Shown in pieces: positions 22,800 to 30,717 of a stretch of 32,819 nucleotides of DNA; the stretch's first letter is position 1, and each line of letters opens with the position of its first letter. The DNA is from Gaiellasilicea sp039914895 (GTDB lineage: Bacteria; Actinomycetota; Thermoleophilia; Gaiellales; Gaiellaceae): contig JBDSOJ010000090.1 in assembly GCA_039914895.1 (NCBI GenBank), positions 1-32,819 on the forward strand, read 5' to 3'. The notes beneath the pieces were generated by a model. It saw nothing but the letters and a program-made list of their open reading frames with translations. It was not told where the DNA came from and made no database searches. A program made the position numbers and the translations under genes.

Positions 22800-23314
22800 T
22801 GGTCGGCGCCGTCGTCCTCGCTGCGGGTGCAGCGACGCGGTTCGGTGCGCCGAAGCAACGCCTGCTTCTCCCCGCCGTGCTCGAGCACGTGCAGGGCCTG
22901 GACCAGGTCGTCGTCGTCGCCGGCGCCTACCCGCTCGAAGGAGCGATCGACTGTCCCGACTGGGAGCGCGGCCCGGGCGCGTCGCTCCGTTGCGGGTTGG
23001 CGGCCCTCCGAACCGAGGTCGAGGCGGCAGTCGTGGTCCTGGCGGACGGCCCCTCGCTCGCGCCGGCTGCGATCGACCGCGTCGTCGCCGAGTGGCGCGC
23101 GTCGGGCGCTCCGATCGTCGCGGCGAGCTACGGCGGCGACCGCGGCCACCCGCTCCTCGTCGCTCGCTCGGCGTGGGCCGACATCCCTGACGAAGGGCTG
23201 CGGGCGTTCGAGCCGCAGCTCGTGCCGTGTGACGACCTCGGCGAGCCGGGCGACGTCGACGTTCCCGAGGATCTGCCGGAGAGGTTCAGGAGCGCCGCCG
23301 ACGAACCGATGTAG
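22799..23314 (+). CDS. MocA-like molybdenum-cofactor nucleotidyltransferase
   Basis: The 171-residue protein is a short NTP-transferase fold. The nucleotide-binding motif is LAAGAATRFGAPKQ (residues 7-20) and the metal-binding strand is VVLADGPSLAPAAI, where MocA has DQP. RGHPLLV and the closing DVDVPEDL match the MocA/MobA C-terminal substrate motifs. MocA attaches CMP to molybdopterin for xanthine dehydrogenase-family enzymes. It is shorter than the usual roughly 190 residues because the LGGRPLLEH part is reduced to LLLPAVLEH. Position directly behind the Mo-hydroxylase genes makes cofactor finishing the obvious job. No XdhC/PaoD-type insertion chaperone is in the window. Confidence 0.82.
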   Translation: MVGAVVLAAGAATRFGAPKQRLLLPAVLEHVQGLDQVVVVAGAYPLEGAIDCPDWERGPGASLRCGLAALRTEVEAAVVVLADGPSLAPAAIDRVVAEWRASGAPIVAASYGGDRGHPLLVARSAWADIPDEGLRAFEPQLVPCDDLGEPGDVDVPEDLPERFRSAADEPM

Positions 23315-23319
23315 GACGC

Positions 23320-24027
23320 ATGGAGCTCGTCCGCCCCGTCCCCCAGAACCTCGAGGTCGTCCCGACCCGCAGCGCGCTCGCCGCGGCGCGGCTGCACCGC
23401 CGTCTGACGGTCGAGCAGGCGGCCAAACGTGCCGGGCTGTCGCCCGATCAGGTCGAGTGGCTGGAGGAGGGGCGCGTCTACCGTTTCCCCTCCACCGACC
23501 ACGCGATCGAGGCGACGCTCTTGCTCGCCGCCGCGCTCGAGGTCGGCCAGCGGGAAGCCCGCGAGCTCGCCGGGCTCCCGGTACCACCGCGGCCGCTGGA
23601 CGTCAACCCGGCCGCGCGGCTCGTCGGCGTCGCGGCGCTCTCCGCGGCGCTGATGGGATTCGTCGCGTTCGTGCTCGTACCGGGTCTCGCGGGGAAGCCG
23701 GCGCCGGTCGTCGACCCCATCGTCGCCCAAGCCGCATCGCTGCCGAAGCCGTGGCAGATCCAGGTCGAGGTGCTGAACGGCGCCGGCGACACCAACTGGA
23801 CGCGCCAGGTCGGCAGCCGGATCCAGTCGCTCGCCTACACGGTCAAGAAAGTCGGCCGCGCCGACCGCTTCGACTACCCCCGGAGCGCGGTCTACTACTC
23901 ACCCGGCGGTCGCCTGGTCGCGATCCGGCTCGCTCGCCAGCTCGGCTTCGTCACGCGGCCGCTCCCGGGAGGCACCGACCCGAGCCGCCTGGTCGTCATC
24001 GTCGGCCCGCAACGCGGCCCGGGCTAA
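23320..24027 (+). CDS. HTH-TM-LytR_C protein (RodZ-like topology)
   Basis: The 235-residue protein has three parts. Residues 15-85 form a helix-turn-helix of the Xre/RodZ sort (LTVEQAAKRAGLSPDQVEWLEEGRVYRFPS). Residues 99-121 are one transmembrane helix. Residues 146-230 are a LytR C-terminal domain (IQVEVLNGAGDTNWTRQVGSRIQ, YTVKKVGRADRFDYPRSAVYYSPG). The layout puts the HTH in the cytoplasm and LytR_C outside, as in RodZ, which links the cell-shape cytoskeleton to wall growth. LytR_C domains occur in wall-glycopolymer proteins. A shape or wall-sensing role is inference. It is 5 nt after MocA, and its stop overlaps the convergent anti-sigma gene by 4 bases (CTAA). Confidence 0.8.
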   Translation: MELVRPVPQNLEVVPTRSALAAARLHRRLTVEQAAKRAGLSPDQVEWLEEGRVYRFPSTDHAIEATLLLAAALEVGQREARELAGLPVPPRPLDVNPAARLVGVAALSAALMGFVAFVLVPGLAGKPAPVVDPIVAQAASLPKPWQIQVEVLNGAGDTNWTRQVGSRIQSLAYTVKKVGRADRFDYPRSAVYYSPGGRLVAIRLARQLGFVTRPLPGGTDPSRLVVIVGPQRGPG

Positions 24028-24269
24028 AGGCCGTCGCCGGTTGGGCCGCGGAGCTCGGCGAGCTTCGCCATCAGGCCAGCCGGCATCCGCTCGCACGCCG
24101 TCGTGCGGATGTAACGGCGCAGGTGTGCCTCGAAGCGGTACCGGCGGCGGCAGTAGTCGCAGCGGTCGAGGTGGCCCTCCGCGATCACGACCTCGTCGGG
24201 CTTGAGATCGCGGTCGAGGTAGCCATGTAGCAGCTCCTCGCACTTCTCGCAATCGGCGTCGTGGCTCAT
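24024..24269 (-). CDS. ZAS-type zinc anti-sigma factor (RsrA-like)
   Basis: The 81-residue protein has the zinc anti-sigma signature H33-x3-C37-x2-C40 (EGHLDRCDYC) with an upstream ligand C7 or C10 (CEKCEELL) and the helix YRFEAHLRRYI. In actinomycetes RsrA/RshA releases its sigma factor when disulfide formation expels the zinc. The CxxC at 7-10 and at 37-40 would suit thiol sensing, though zinc-only binding is possible. No membrane segment. It overlaps the sigma gene by ATGA, the usual way such pairs are kept at matched amounts. Confidence 0.88.
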   Translation of the reverse strand: MSHDADCEKCEELLHGYLDRDLKPDEVVIAEGHLDRCDYCRRRYRFEAHLRRYIRTTACERMPAGLMAKLAELRGPTGDGL

Positions 24270-24874
24270 GTCAGGCTCTCCTCCGCCAGCGTCTGCTTCA
24301 GGATACGGCGACCGCGGTGGAGGCGCGACATCACGGTCCCGATCGGGACGTCGAGGATCTGCGCCGCGTCGGCGTAGCTGAACTCGCCCAGGTCGACGAG
24401 GACGACGACGTCGCGGAAGTCGTGCGGGAGCTCGGCAAGCGCGTTCACGACCCCACCCTGCGAGAGCCGCTCGACGACCTGCTCCTGCTCGAGCGCCTGC
24501 TCGCCCTCGACCGCGGCGAGCCGGTTCGCGAGGTAGTAGTCGCTCTCCTCGAGCGGCTGCAAGTCGGGTGTGCGCTGGATCTTGCGGCCTCGGTCGGTGT
24601 TCAGGTTGGTCAGGATTCGCAGCAGCCAGGCGCGCATGTTCGTACCGGGTGTGAACGATCTCCAGCTCCTGAACGCTCGCGCATAGGTGTCCTGAACCAA
24701 CTCTTCGGCCTCCTCCCGCGTACCGACCATTCGGCGCGCGACGCGATAGACCTGGTCTGCGAGCTCGAGCGCCTCCTCCTCGAAGCGGACACGCTCACGG
24801 GCTTCCACGGCGATCCGCCGCGCGTTTCCGGCTTGCGGGTCCTCCTCTGGCTCGGCTGCGCCGGACTCGCTCAC
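24266..24874 (-). CDS. ECF RNA polymerase sigma factor, SigR/SigH-like
   Basis: The 202-residue group IV sigma factor has sigma-2 (DQVYRVARRMVGTREEAEELVQDTYARAFRSWRSF, about residues 40-74) followed by GTNMRAWLLRILTNLNTDRGRK. It has sigma-4 (LPHDFRDVVVLVDLGEFSYADAAQILDVPIGTVMSRLHRGRRIL, about 148-192). The TNLNTDRGRKxxR segment is typical of the redox-responsive SigR/SigH (ECF12) group. The 30-residue acidic N-extension is normal there. GTG 24874 is set by a -10 box 6 nt upstream. A redox-stress regulon is inferred from family and from the cognate ZAS gene, and would be tested by finding GGAAT-N16/17-GTT promoters in the genome. Confidence 0.9.
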   Translation of the reverse strand: MSESGAAEPEEDPQAGNARRIAVEARERVRFEEEALELADQVYRVARRMVGTREEAEELVQDTYARAFRSWRSFTPGTNMRAWLLRILTNLNTDRGRKIQRTPDLQPLEESDYYLANRLAAVEGEQALEQEQVVERLSQGGVVNALAELPHDFRDVVVLVDLGEFSYADAAQILDVPIGTVMSRLHRGRRILKQTLAEESLT

Positions 24875-24880
24875 CCGGCC

Positions 24881-24911
24881 ACCCTAACAATCGGTCTGAC
24901 GGGGTGGTCAA
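24881..24911 (-). promoter_or_regulatory. Promoter of the sigma/anti-sigma operon
   Basis: Minus strand TTGACC (24911-24906), 19-bp spacer, TAGGGT (24886-24881), 6 nt, GTG 24874; leaderless. The bases just before the box read GTT, but no GGAAT-type -35 at the right distance is seen, so SigR-type self-activation is not supported here. Confidence 0.5.
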
Positions 24912-24939
24912 CGCCTCCGGCCGCGCGCCTATTCCCTGC

Positions 24940-25158
24940 TCAGACGGGCTCTACCTCGGGGAAGCCGCCACGCTCGAGCGCCTCGACGATCGCGTCGCGG
25001 GTCGTCTGCGCATCGTCCCAGCTGAGCGAGACCTGGCCCATCAGGTTCGCGTTCGCGCCCTCGATCCCCTCGACCTGACGGAGCGTGCCCGCGAGCCGGC
25101 CGACGCACCGCTCGCAGCGGACGCCGCTGACGTGGATCACAGCGGAGACGGTGGCCAT
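24940..25158 (-). CDS. Heavy-metal-associated (HMA) domain protein, CopZ-like
   Basis: The 72-residue protein is a single HMA ferredoxin-like fold: VIHVSGVRCERCVGRLAGTLRQVEGI, then NLMGQVSLSWDD and TRDAIVEALERGGF. The soft-metal site is C15-E-R-C18. The usual GMxCxxC Met is Val, and Arg precedes the first Cys, a mildly unusual loop. Such proteins carry Cu(I) or similar ions to transporters. The ATG follows the TAG of the ABC ATPase with no gap. An extra TAGGAT (25172-25167) 8 nt upstream may give it a separate leaderless transcript. No P-type ATPase or copper regulator is nearby. Confidence 0.88.
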   Translation of the reverse strand: MATVSAVIHVSGVRCERCVGRLAGTLRQVEGIEGANANLMGQVSLSWDDAQTTRDAIVEALERGGFPEVEPV

Positions 25159-26709
25159 CTACGCCGATCCTAGCGAGAGCTCCGCGTCGGCCTGCTCGAT
25201 CAGGAGCGGGTCGTGGGTGGCGCAGATCACGGTCGCGCCGGTCGTGCGGGCGACATCGGCGAGCAGCGTGCCGAGCGCGAGCGCGTTGGCGGCGTCGAGC
25301 CTGGCCGTCGGCTCGTCCGCGACGATCACGCGGGGCTGCACGGCGATCGCGCGAGCGAGGGCTGCCCGCTCGCGCTGGCCGGCCGAAAGCTTCGCGGCCG
25401 GCCTGTCGGCATGCTCGGCGAGGCCGACCGCCTCCAGCGCCGCTGCCGCCAGCTCGGAGGGACGCCCGCGCAGCTCGAGCGCCAGCTCGGCGTTCTCGCG
25501 CGCGCTGAGGAAGGGCGTCAGGCCCGCGGTCTGGCCGACGAACGCGAGACTCGTCCTGCGTAGCTCCGCTCGGCCGGCGCGGTCGAGCCCGGCGAGCGAG
25601 ACGCCGTCGATGACGACGTCGCCCTCGTCCGGCAGCTCCAGCCCGGCGAGCAGGAGCAGCAGCGTCGTCTTCCCCGAGCCGGAGGGGCCGGTGACGACGG
25701 TGAGCCGCCCAGGCGCAAAGGCCGCGTCGAGCCGTTCGATCGGCGTCGCGGCGCCGAAGCGCTTCGTCAGCCCGCGCGCCTCGACGATCGGACTTTGTGT
25801 TGATTCAAGACTAACTCCCTCCGCAACGGCTTGGTTCGGCGGATTGAAGGGAGCTTGTGGTGATTCAACACAAGCTCTCTCCGCCGGCTCGAGGACGACG
25901 CCGCGGCCGCGGAGCGCGGCCGTCGCGTGCCGGTCGATCCCCGCCGAGCGGAGGACGTCCTCAGGGAGACGGAGCCAGCCGCCGCGGCCGACGACGATCG
26001 CCGCCTCGCCCGCGGCGCCGGCGAGCCGTTCGTCGGAGATGCGGCCGTCGCGGACGTGGATCACCCTGTCGGCGTGCTCGGCCGACGCCGGGTCGTGGCT
26101 GACGACGAGCGCGGTGCTGCCCGACTCGCGCACGAGCTCGCCGATCAGGGCGAGCACCTCCCGCGCTGTCGCGGCGTCGAGCTCGCCCGTGGGCTCGTCG
26201 GCGATCAGGAGCGCGGGCCTGCCGGCGAGAGCGGCGCAGAGAGCAATCCGCTGCTGCTCGCCGCCGGAGAGCTCGCGGGGATGGGCGTCGCGGCGCCCGC
26301 CGAGGCCGACGCGCTCGAGCAGCTCGTCCGCGCGGGCGCGACGCCGCTCCGCCGGCTCGCCGGCCAGTCCGAGCTGGACGCCCACGAGCTCGCGTGCCGT
26401 CAGCTCGCCTGCGAGCGCGCGCCAGTAGTGCTGGTCGGCGTAGCCGATCGCCCGCGAGCGGAAGCGGGCAGCACCCCACGCGCCGAGGCGCGAGACGTCG
26501 ACGCCGGCAACGCACACCGATCCTGCGGAAGCATGGTCGAAGCCGGCCACGATCCGGAGCAGCGTCGACTTGCCCGAGCCGCTGGGCCCGAGCACGACGC
26601 AGAGCTCGCCTCGCTCGACCGCCAGGCTGATCCCCTGGAGCGCCGCGACCCCTCCCTCGGCCGACGGATAGACGCGGAAGACATCCTCGACCTGAACGAG
26701 CGCGGTCAC
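25159..26709 (-). CDS. Double-NBD ABC transporter ATPase (MacB/LolD-like), repeat-containing linker
   Basis: The 516-residue protein carries two complete ATPase domains. NBD1 has Walker A GPSGSGKS (41-48), signature LSGGE (147-151), Walker B LLIADE (167-172) and switch His in VSHD. NBD2 has GPSGSGKT (341-348), LSAGQ (441-445), VIVADE (461-466) and ATHD. Between them is an AbrB-like segment (GRGGWLRLPEDVLRSAGI, 241-258) and a low-complexity linker (277-307). DNA repeats encode the linker as two related 11-residue units, ERACVESPQAP and EGVSLESTQSP. MacB/LolD ATPases normally are separate chains of about 230 residues, so this is a fusion. It overlaps the permease gene by GTGA and must power it. 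Confidence 0.9.
   Translation of the reverse strand: MTALVQVEDVFRVYPSAEGGVAALQGISLAVERGELCVVLGPSGSGKSTLLRIVAGFDHASAGSVCVAGVDVSRLGAWGAARFRSRAIGYADQHYWRALAGELTARELVGVQLGLAGEPAERRRARADELLERVGLGGRRDAHPRELSGGEQQRIALCAALAGRPALLIADEPTGELDAATAREVLALIGELVRESGSTALVVSHDPASAEHADRVIHVRDGRISDERLAGAAGEAAIVVGRGGWLRLPEDVLRSAGIDRHATAALRGRGVVLEPAERACVESPQAPFNPPNQAVAEGVSLESTQSPIVEARGLTKRFGAATPIERLDAAFAPGRLTVVTGPSGSGKTTLLLLLAGLELPDEGDVVIDGVSLAGLDRAGRAELRRTSLAFVGQTAGLTPFLSARENAELALELRGRPSELAAAALEAVGLAEHADRPAAKLSAGQRERAALARAIAVQPRVIVADEPTARLDAANALALGTLLADVARTTGATVICATHDPLLIEQADAELSLGSA
25791..25823 (-). repeat. Palindromic repeat copy A inside the ABC gene
   Basis: A 33-bp unit starting GACTTTGTGTTGATTC and ending CCCTCCG, an imperfect dyad around GATTC. 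It is an in-frame direct repeat of copy B (26 of 33 bases by hand alignment), offset by exactly 60 bp, and shares both ends with the intergenic copy at 17393-17430. Confidence 0.65.
25848..25883 (-). repeat. Palindromic repeat copy B inside the ABC gene
   Basis: Perfect 9-bp arms GAGCTTGTG (25851-25859) and CACAAGCTC (25869-25877) around GTGATTCAA. A further CTCCCT (25815-25820) pairs with AGGGAG (25848-25853), so copies A and B can also fold together. Confidence 0.65.
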
Positions 26710-29700
26710 TCGAGCACCTGCGCTCGGGGCGGCACGGGGGCGGCGAACGCACGCCGCGTCGCGAGCAGGATCAACCCCGCCGCCGCGAGCACGTAGAGGA
26801 GAACGGCCGCTGCGACCACGGTGCCGTCGACGTCGAGCACGAGCGGCGGCTCCGGCGAGGTCGCGCGCGCGGTCAGGCCGACGAGGTCGGTGACGACGGC
26901 GGCGAGTGCGATCCCCGTGAGTGCCCCGGCGACGAGCCCCGCCGCGGCGACCGTGAGCGCGCGCAGCCGGACGATCCGCCGCAGCAGCGACGGCGACGCC
27001 CCCTGCGCCTCGAGATCGAGCAGCTCGCCGCTCTCGTCGCGCAGGTCGCCGAGCACCGTCAGCAGGATCCCGGCGAGCGCCAGCGCGAGGGCGACGGTAG
27101 CGGCGACCGCGAGCGCGAGCAGTGTCCCGTGCGCGATCGGGTCGCGACGAGCGTCTGCTTCGAGCGCGTGCCGAGAGTCCACGGTGAGCACGTCGAACGG
27201 CTTGGCGGCGAGCGCGGCGTCGACCTCGCGTGCGCTCGCACCGTCGAGCAGTCGCAGCCAGACCTCGTTCAGTCGGGCGGCGCCCGGCCGCGCCAGGTTG
27301 ATCAACGCAGACAGCGCGAACACGTCTCCCACGACCGTTTGGCCTTCAACGCCGGGAAACCGCCGGACGACGCCGGCAACGCGGACGGTGACCCGCTCGC
27401 CGGCGATCTGTAGCGGCAGCAGGCCCTCGTCGTCCGCTGCAGCGGCGATCCGCGGTGTCGCGAGCACGGGGACGAAGGCCAGGTCGGCAGGCTGCTCCGG
27501 CCGGATTCGCGTCTCGACTGCGTTCGTCAGCGTGTACCGCACGCGAGAGCCGACGAGCTGTGCGCCACCGACTCCGATCCAGCCGCGCAACGCCCCCGGT
27601 ACATCGAGCAGCTCGATCGTGACCTCTCCGCTCGCTGCCTGCCCGGCATCGGCACCCCTTTCCTGCAGCCGCGTATCGGGCTCGACCGCGATCCCGGCGA
27701 GGCGACCGCCACGCGCGGGCGCCGGGATCTCGTCTCCGAGCGGCACCCGGAAGAAACGGCCGGTCTTCCCTTCGATCTCGGCAAAGAGCCGGACGTCATC
27801 GCCGCGAACGCGTGCGCGCAGGGCGCGGAGGCGCGACGGCAGCGACGGCACCGAGAACAGCCCCGGCGATTGCAGTCGTGACGCCAGATCCGAGAGCGGT
27901 CGACTCGAGTACGACTCGCGCCAGCCGTGCAACCTCGGCAACGTCGAGAGATCGACGCCGAGTAGTGTGATCCCGCTCTCACCCTCGAGGCGGCCGACGC
28001 CGCCGGTCAGTCGCAAGACCGGAGACGTGTCGGCGCCGGGCACGGCCTGGAAGCGCTCGAACGAGGCCGCGTCCTGCACCGGGATCAGGCGGCGCAGATC
28101 CTCGCGGACGACGTAGTCGAGCGGCACGCGCTGGGCGGCTTGGTCGCGCTCGCCGCGGGCGAGGGTGGCGCGGTAGCTCTCGGCGAAGAGCGCAAGCCCG
28201 AAGCTGACGACGAGGAAGGCGGTGGCCGCGACGGCGTAGCCGGGGTTGCGCGCGAGCGTGAGCGAGGCGATGCGGAGACCGAGCGAACGCCCGCGCGCGG
28301 CATGCTCGACGAGCCGGAGCGCCGGCCGCAGCAGCCGTGAAACGAGCACTGCGGCCGCGAAGGTGACGAGCGCGGGCAGCAGCAGGACGAGATCGCCCTC
28401 TCCGTCGCCGCGCGCGAGCTCGAGCACGACGAGGACGACGGCGGCCAGCGCTGCCGCGTCAAGGAGCCCGAACCGGTTCGGCGACGAGCGTGCGGTCACA
28501 GCGCCGACGAGCACGCCGGTGGCCGCAGCGGCGACGAGGATCGCGAGCGCGAGCCCCTCGCCTGAGAGGACGCTCCGCGTCAGGATCTCGCCGACCGGGG
28601 CTCCGGCCCGCTCCGCCACGAAGGTGCCGCCGAGCACGCCGATAGCGAGGCCGATCGCCGTCCCGACCAGTGCAAGCGCGGCCGACTCGGCGACGGTGAC
28701 GAGCGCGAGCTGCCAGCCGCGCGCGCCGTACCACGCCAGCCGGCGGCGCGCGGCGAGCAGGTCGGGCCGCAGCGTCATCGCGGCGAGGAGCGCGAACGCG
28801 AACAACAGCGCGGCCGCCTCGCCGCCGACGACACCCAGCCGCCGGCCAGCCGCGCGGCTCGTCGCCTGCGCCTCCCGCAACTCCTCGACCGGGGCGACGA
28901 GGTCGAAGCTCGACGTCACCGACTGCAGCTCCGACCGCGCCTCCGTCACCGTCGCGGCAAGGCCGTCGACCTCCCACAGGCGTGGGCGCCCGGCTGCGAG
29001 CGGCGCCACCCAGGCGTAGCTCCGGTAGACCCGCTCGAGTGCGGGCGCTGCCGCGAGCGTGGTCACGCCCTCCGCGAGGAAGAGCGGCGGCGGGGCTGGC
29101 CGGTGGTAGCCGGCCGCGCGCGCGAACGAGGGGCTCACTTCGGCGTCGGCGAGCGCGTTGTCGGTCGGGGTGAGGAAGTCGCCGAAGAGGACGCGGTTCT
29201 CGAGCACCGCCTCACCCACCTCGACCAGCTCGACGCCTGCGAGCCGCGGCAGCCTCCCCTGCCTCCGCAACCGCAGCACCTCGCAGCGCGACGCCGTACA
29301 CGACCGCGGCAGCCGGCCCGAGCGGAGCGTCACGAAGCGGCCGAGCCCCTCGACCCCGCCGAGGCCGGCGAACGTGCCGCCGAGCGTGGTCTCGCGGAAG
29401 AGGACGAGGGACGTGACCGGGCCGAGCCCCGTTCGCGCCAGCGCCCGCCGCGCCCGCTGCTCGAGGGTGGGCTGCGGCTCGTCGCTCTGTCCCGGAACGC
29501 CGAACCAGACCGCGCGAACCGACCGCTGGCCCTCCGGGATCCGGCCGACCGCCTGGGCGACGGCACGATCCTGTGCGACGAGCGCCCCGGCGCGGCCGCC
29601 GAGGACGACTGCCGCGCCCGCGGCGATCCCGAGCACGACGAGCACGACAGGCGCGCTCCGCCTGCCGAGCCGCGCGCCGACGAGCCGGAGCGGGTAGAGC

Positions 29701-29720
29701 GCTGCGCGGAGGCTCCTCAT
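26706..29720 (-). CDS. FtsX/MacB-like ABC permease (large, duplicated)
   Basis: The 1004-residue membrane protein has a first TM near residues 22-45, a large extracytoplasmic domain (about 50-290), then TM clusters around 300-330, 345-375, 390-415 and 425-470. A TM near 500 (YAVAATAFLVVSFGLALFAE) leads to a second large exterior domain (about 520-850), and three more TMs at the C-terminus (LLALAVAATVALALALAGIL; LTVAAAGLVAGALTGIALAA; VVAAAVLLYVLAAAGLILLA). This is a tandem FtsX arrangement in one chain, about ten TMs, matching the tandem ATPase. Such mechanotransmitting transporters export lipids, peptides or lipoproteins rather than pump across the bilayer. Cargo is unknown. It overlaps the ligase gene upstream by ATGA. 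Confidence 0.85.
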   Translation of the reverse strand: MRSLRAALYPLRLVGARLGRRSAPVVLVVLGIAAGAAVVLGGRAGALVAQDRAVAQAVGRIPEGQRSVRAVWFGVPGQSDEPQPTLEQRARRALARTGLGPVTSLVLFRETTLGGTFAGLGGVEGLGRFVTLRSGRLPRSCTASRCEVLRLRRQGRLPRLAGVELVEVGEAVLENRVLFGDFLTPTDNALADAEVSPSFARAAGYHRPAPPPLFLAEGVTTLAAAPALERVYRSYAWVAPLAAGRPRLWEVDGLAATVTEARSELQSVTSSFDLVAPVEELREAQATSRAAGRRLGVVGGEAAALLFAFALLAAMTLRPDLLAARRRLAWYGARGWQLALVTVAESAALALVGTAIGLAIGVLGGTFVAERAGAPVGEILTRSVLSGEGLALAILVAAAATGVLVGAVTARSSPNRFGLLDAAALAAVVLVVLELARGDGEGDLVLLLPALVTFAAAVLVSRLLRPALRLVEHAARGRSLGLRIASLTLARNPGYAVAATAFLVVSFGLALFAESYRATLARGERDQAAQRVPLDYVVREDLRRLIPVQDAASFERFQAVPGADTSPVLRLTGGVGRLEGESGITLLGVDLSTLPRLHGWRESYSSRPLSDLASRLQSPGLFSVPSLPSRLRALRARVRGDDVRLFAEIEGKTGRFFRVPLGDEIPAPARGGRLAGIAVEPDTRLQERGADAGQAASGEVTIELLDVPGALRGWIGVGGAQLVGSRVRYTLTNAVETRIRPEQPADLAFVPVLATPRIAAAADDEGLLPLQIAGERVTVRVAGVVRRFPGVEGQTVVGDVFALSALINLARPGAARLNEVWLRLLDGASAREVDAALAAKPFDVLTVDSRHALEADARRDPIAHGTLLALAVAATVALALALAGILLTVLGDLRDESGELLDLEAQGASPSLLRRIVRLRALTVAAAGLVAGALTGIALAAVVTDLVGLTARATSPEPPLVLDVDGTVVAAAVLLYVLAAAGLILLATRRAFAAPVPPRAQVLE

Positions 29721-30703
29721 GCGTCGAACGACCGTCTCACAAGGTCGCCCGCGACCGCCTCGAGGCCATCCCGCCGGCCGACCGCGAGCTGCCGCAGCGC
29801 CTCGGGCGGCCCGCGCAGGAGCTCGACGAGCTGCCAGGTGCCGAGCGCCCGCGCCGCCGGCTCGACCAGCGCCAACATCTCCGTCGCCGCCGACTTCCCA
29901 CGTTCGGCCGCGTCAGCGCGCCGGGACAGGTACGCAGCCTCCGGCAGATCGAGCGGGGCCGGTGCAGCGATACAGAGCGCCTGGATCAGCGCGGCGAGCG
30001 CTGCCGAGCGGCGTACGTCGGTCGGCTGGTCGGCGATTCGCACCTCGATCGTGCCGAGGCGCGGGTGCGGTCGGGCGTCCCACCAGCTACGTGTGTAGTC
30101 CTGCCCGGTCGCCTCGATGAACGCCTCCCAGTCTCCCGGCGACGCGAAGAACGGCGGCCGTGCGCCGCGCGGCAGCTCCCCCAGCCGTGCGGCGCGAGCG
30201 GAGAGCGCGCCCGTCTCCACGCCCCGCAGGTAGGGCGAGTTGAGGGAGAGAGCGAGGACGGCCGGCAACCAGGGAACGATCGCTGCGAGCGTGCGCAAGC
30301 ACGTGTCGAAGCTCTCCATGCCGACGTGCACATGAAGACCGCAGACGAGCTGGCGGCGGACTCCGCTGCCCAGCTCCTCGAGCAGCTGTAGGTACCGCGG
30401 CTCCTGGACGATCGGCTGTTCCTCCGCAAGCGAGAACGGGTGCGTGCCGGCTCCGGCGACGGCGAGCCCCTCGTCTGCGGCGGCCTCTTTGACCGCGCCG
30501 CGCAGCCGGCGCAGCTCGGCCAGCGCGTCGGCGGCTGTCTCACAAACGGGCGTGTTCGTCTCGACGAGGCAGGAGAAAAGCTCCGTCTTCAACCCCTCGC
30601 GCGGCAGCAGCCGCTCTACCCCGGGCGCGAGCGCAAATGTCTCCGGGTCGAGCAGCATCAGCTCCTCCTCGACGCCGACCGTCAGGTGGCGCCCGAAGTT
30701 CAC
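29717..30703 (-). CDS. Carboxylate-amine ligase, YbdK/glutamate-cysteine ligase 2 family
   Basis: The 328-residue enzyme matches GCS2: GVEEELMLLDP near the N-terminus (ATP/Mg acidic triad), CGLHVHVGM, then SWWDARPHPRLGTIEVRIADQPTDVRRSAALAALIQAL. The family joins glutamate to an amine such as cysteine using ATP; YbdK itself is a weak glutamate-cysteine ligase, and actinobacterial relatives include EgtA of ergothioneine synthesis. No egtB-E or gshB genes are present, so the product is open. GTG 30703 puts the GVEEEL strand at the normal place; no convincing Shine-Dalgarno. It leads a four-gene operon with permease, ATPase and HMA protein. Confidence 0.9.
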   Translation of the reverse strand: MNFGRHLTVGVEEELMLLDPETFALAPGVERLLPREGLKTELFSCLVETNTPVCETAADALAELRRLRGAVKEAAADEGLAVAGAGTHPFSLAEEQPIVQEPRYLQLLEELGSGVRRQLVCGLHVHVGMESFDTCLRTLAAIVPWLPAVLALSLNSPYLRGVETGALSARAARLGELPRGARPPFFASPGDWEAFIEATGQDYTRSWWDARPHPRLGTIEVRIADQPTDVRRSAALAALIQALCIAAPAPLDLPEAAYLSRRADAAERGKSAATEMLALVEPAARALGTWQLVELLRGPPEALRQLAVGRRDGLEAVAGDLVRRSFDA

Positions 30704-30717
30704 CGTCGCGCACCTGG

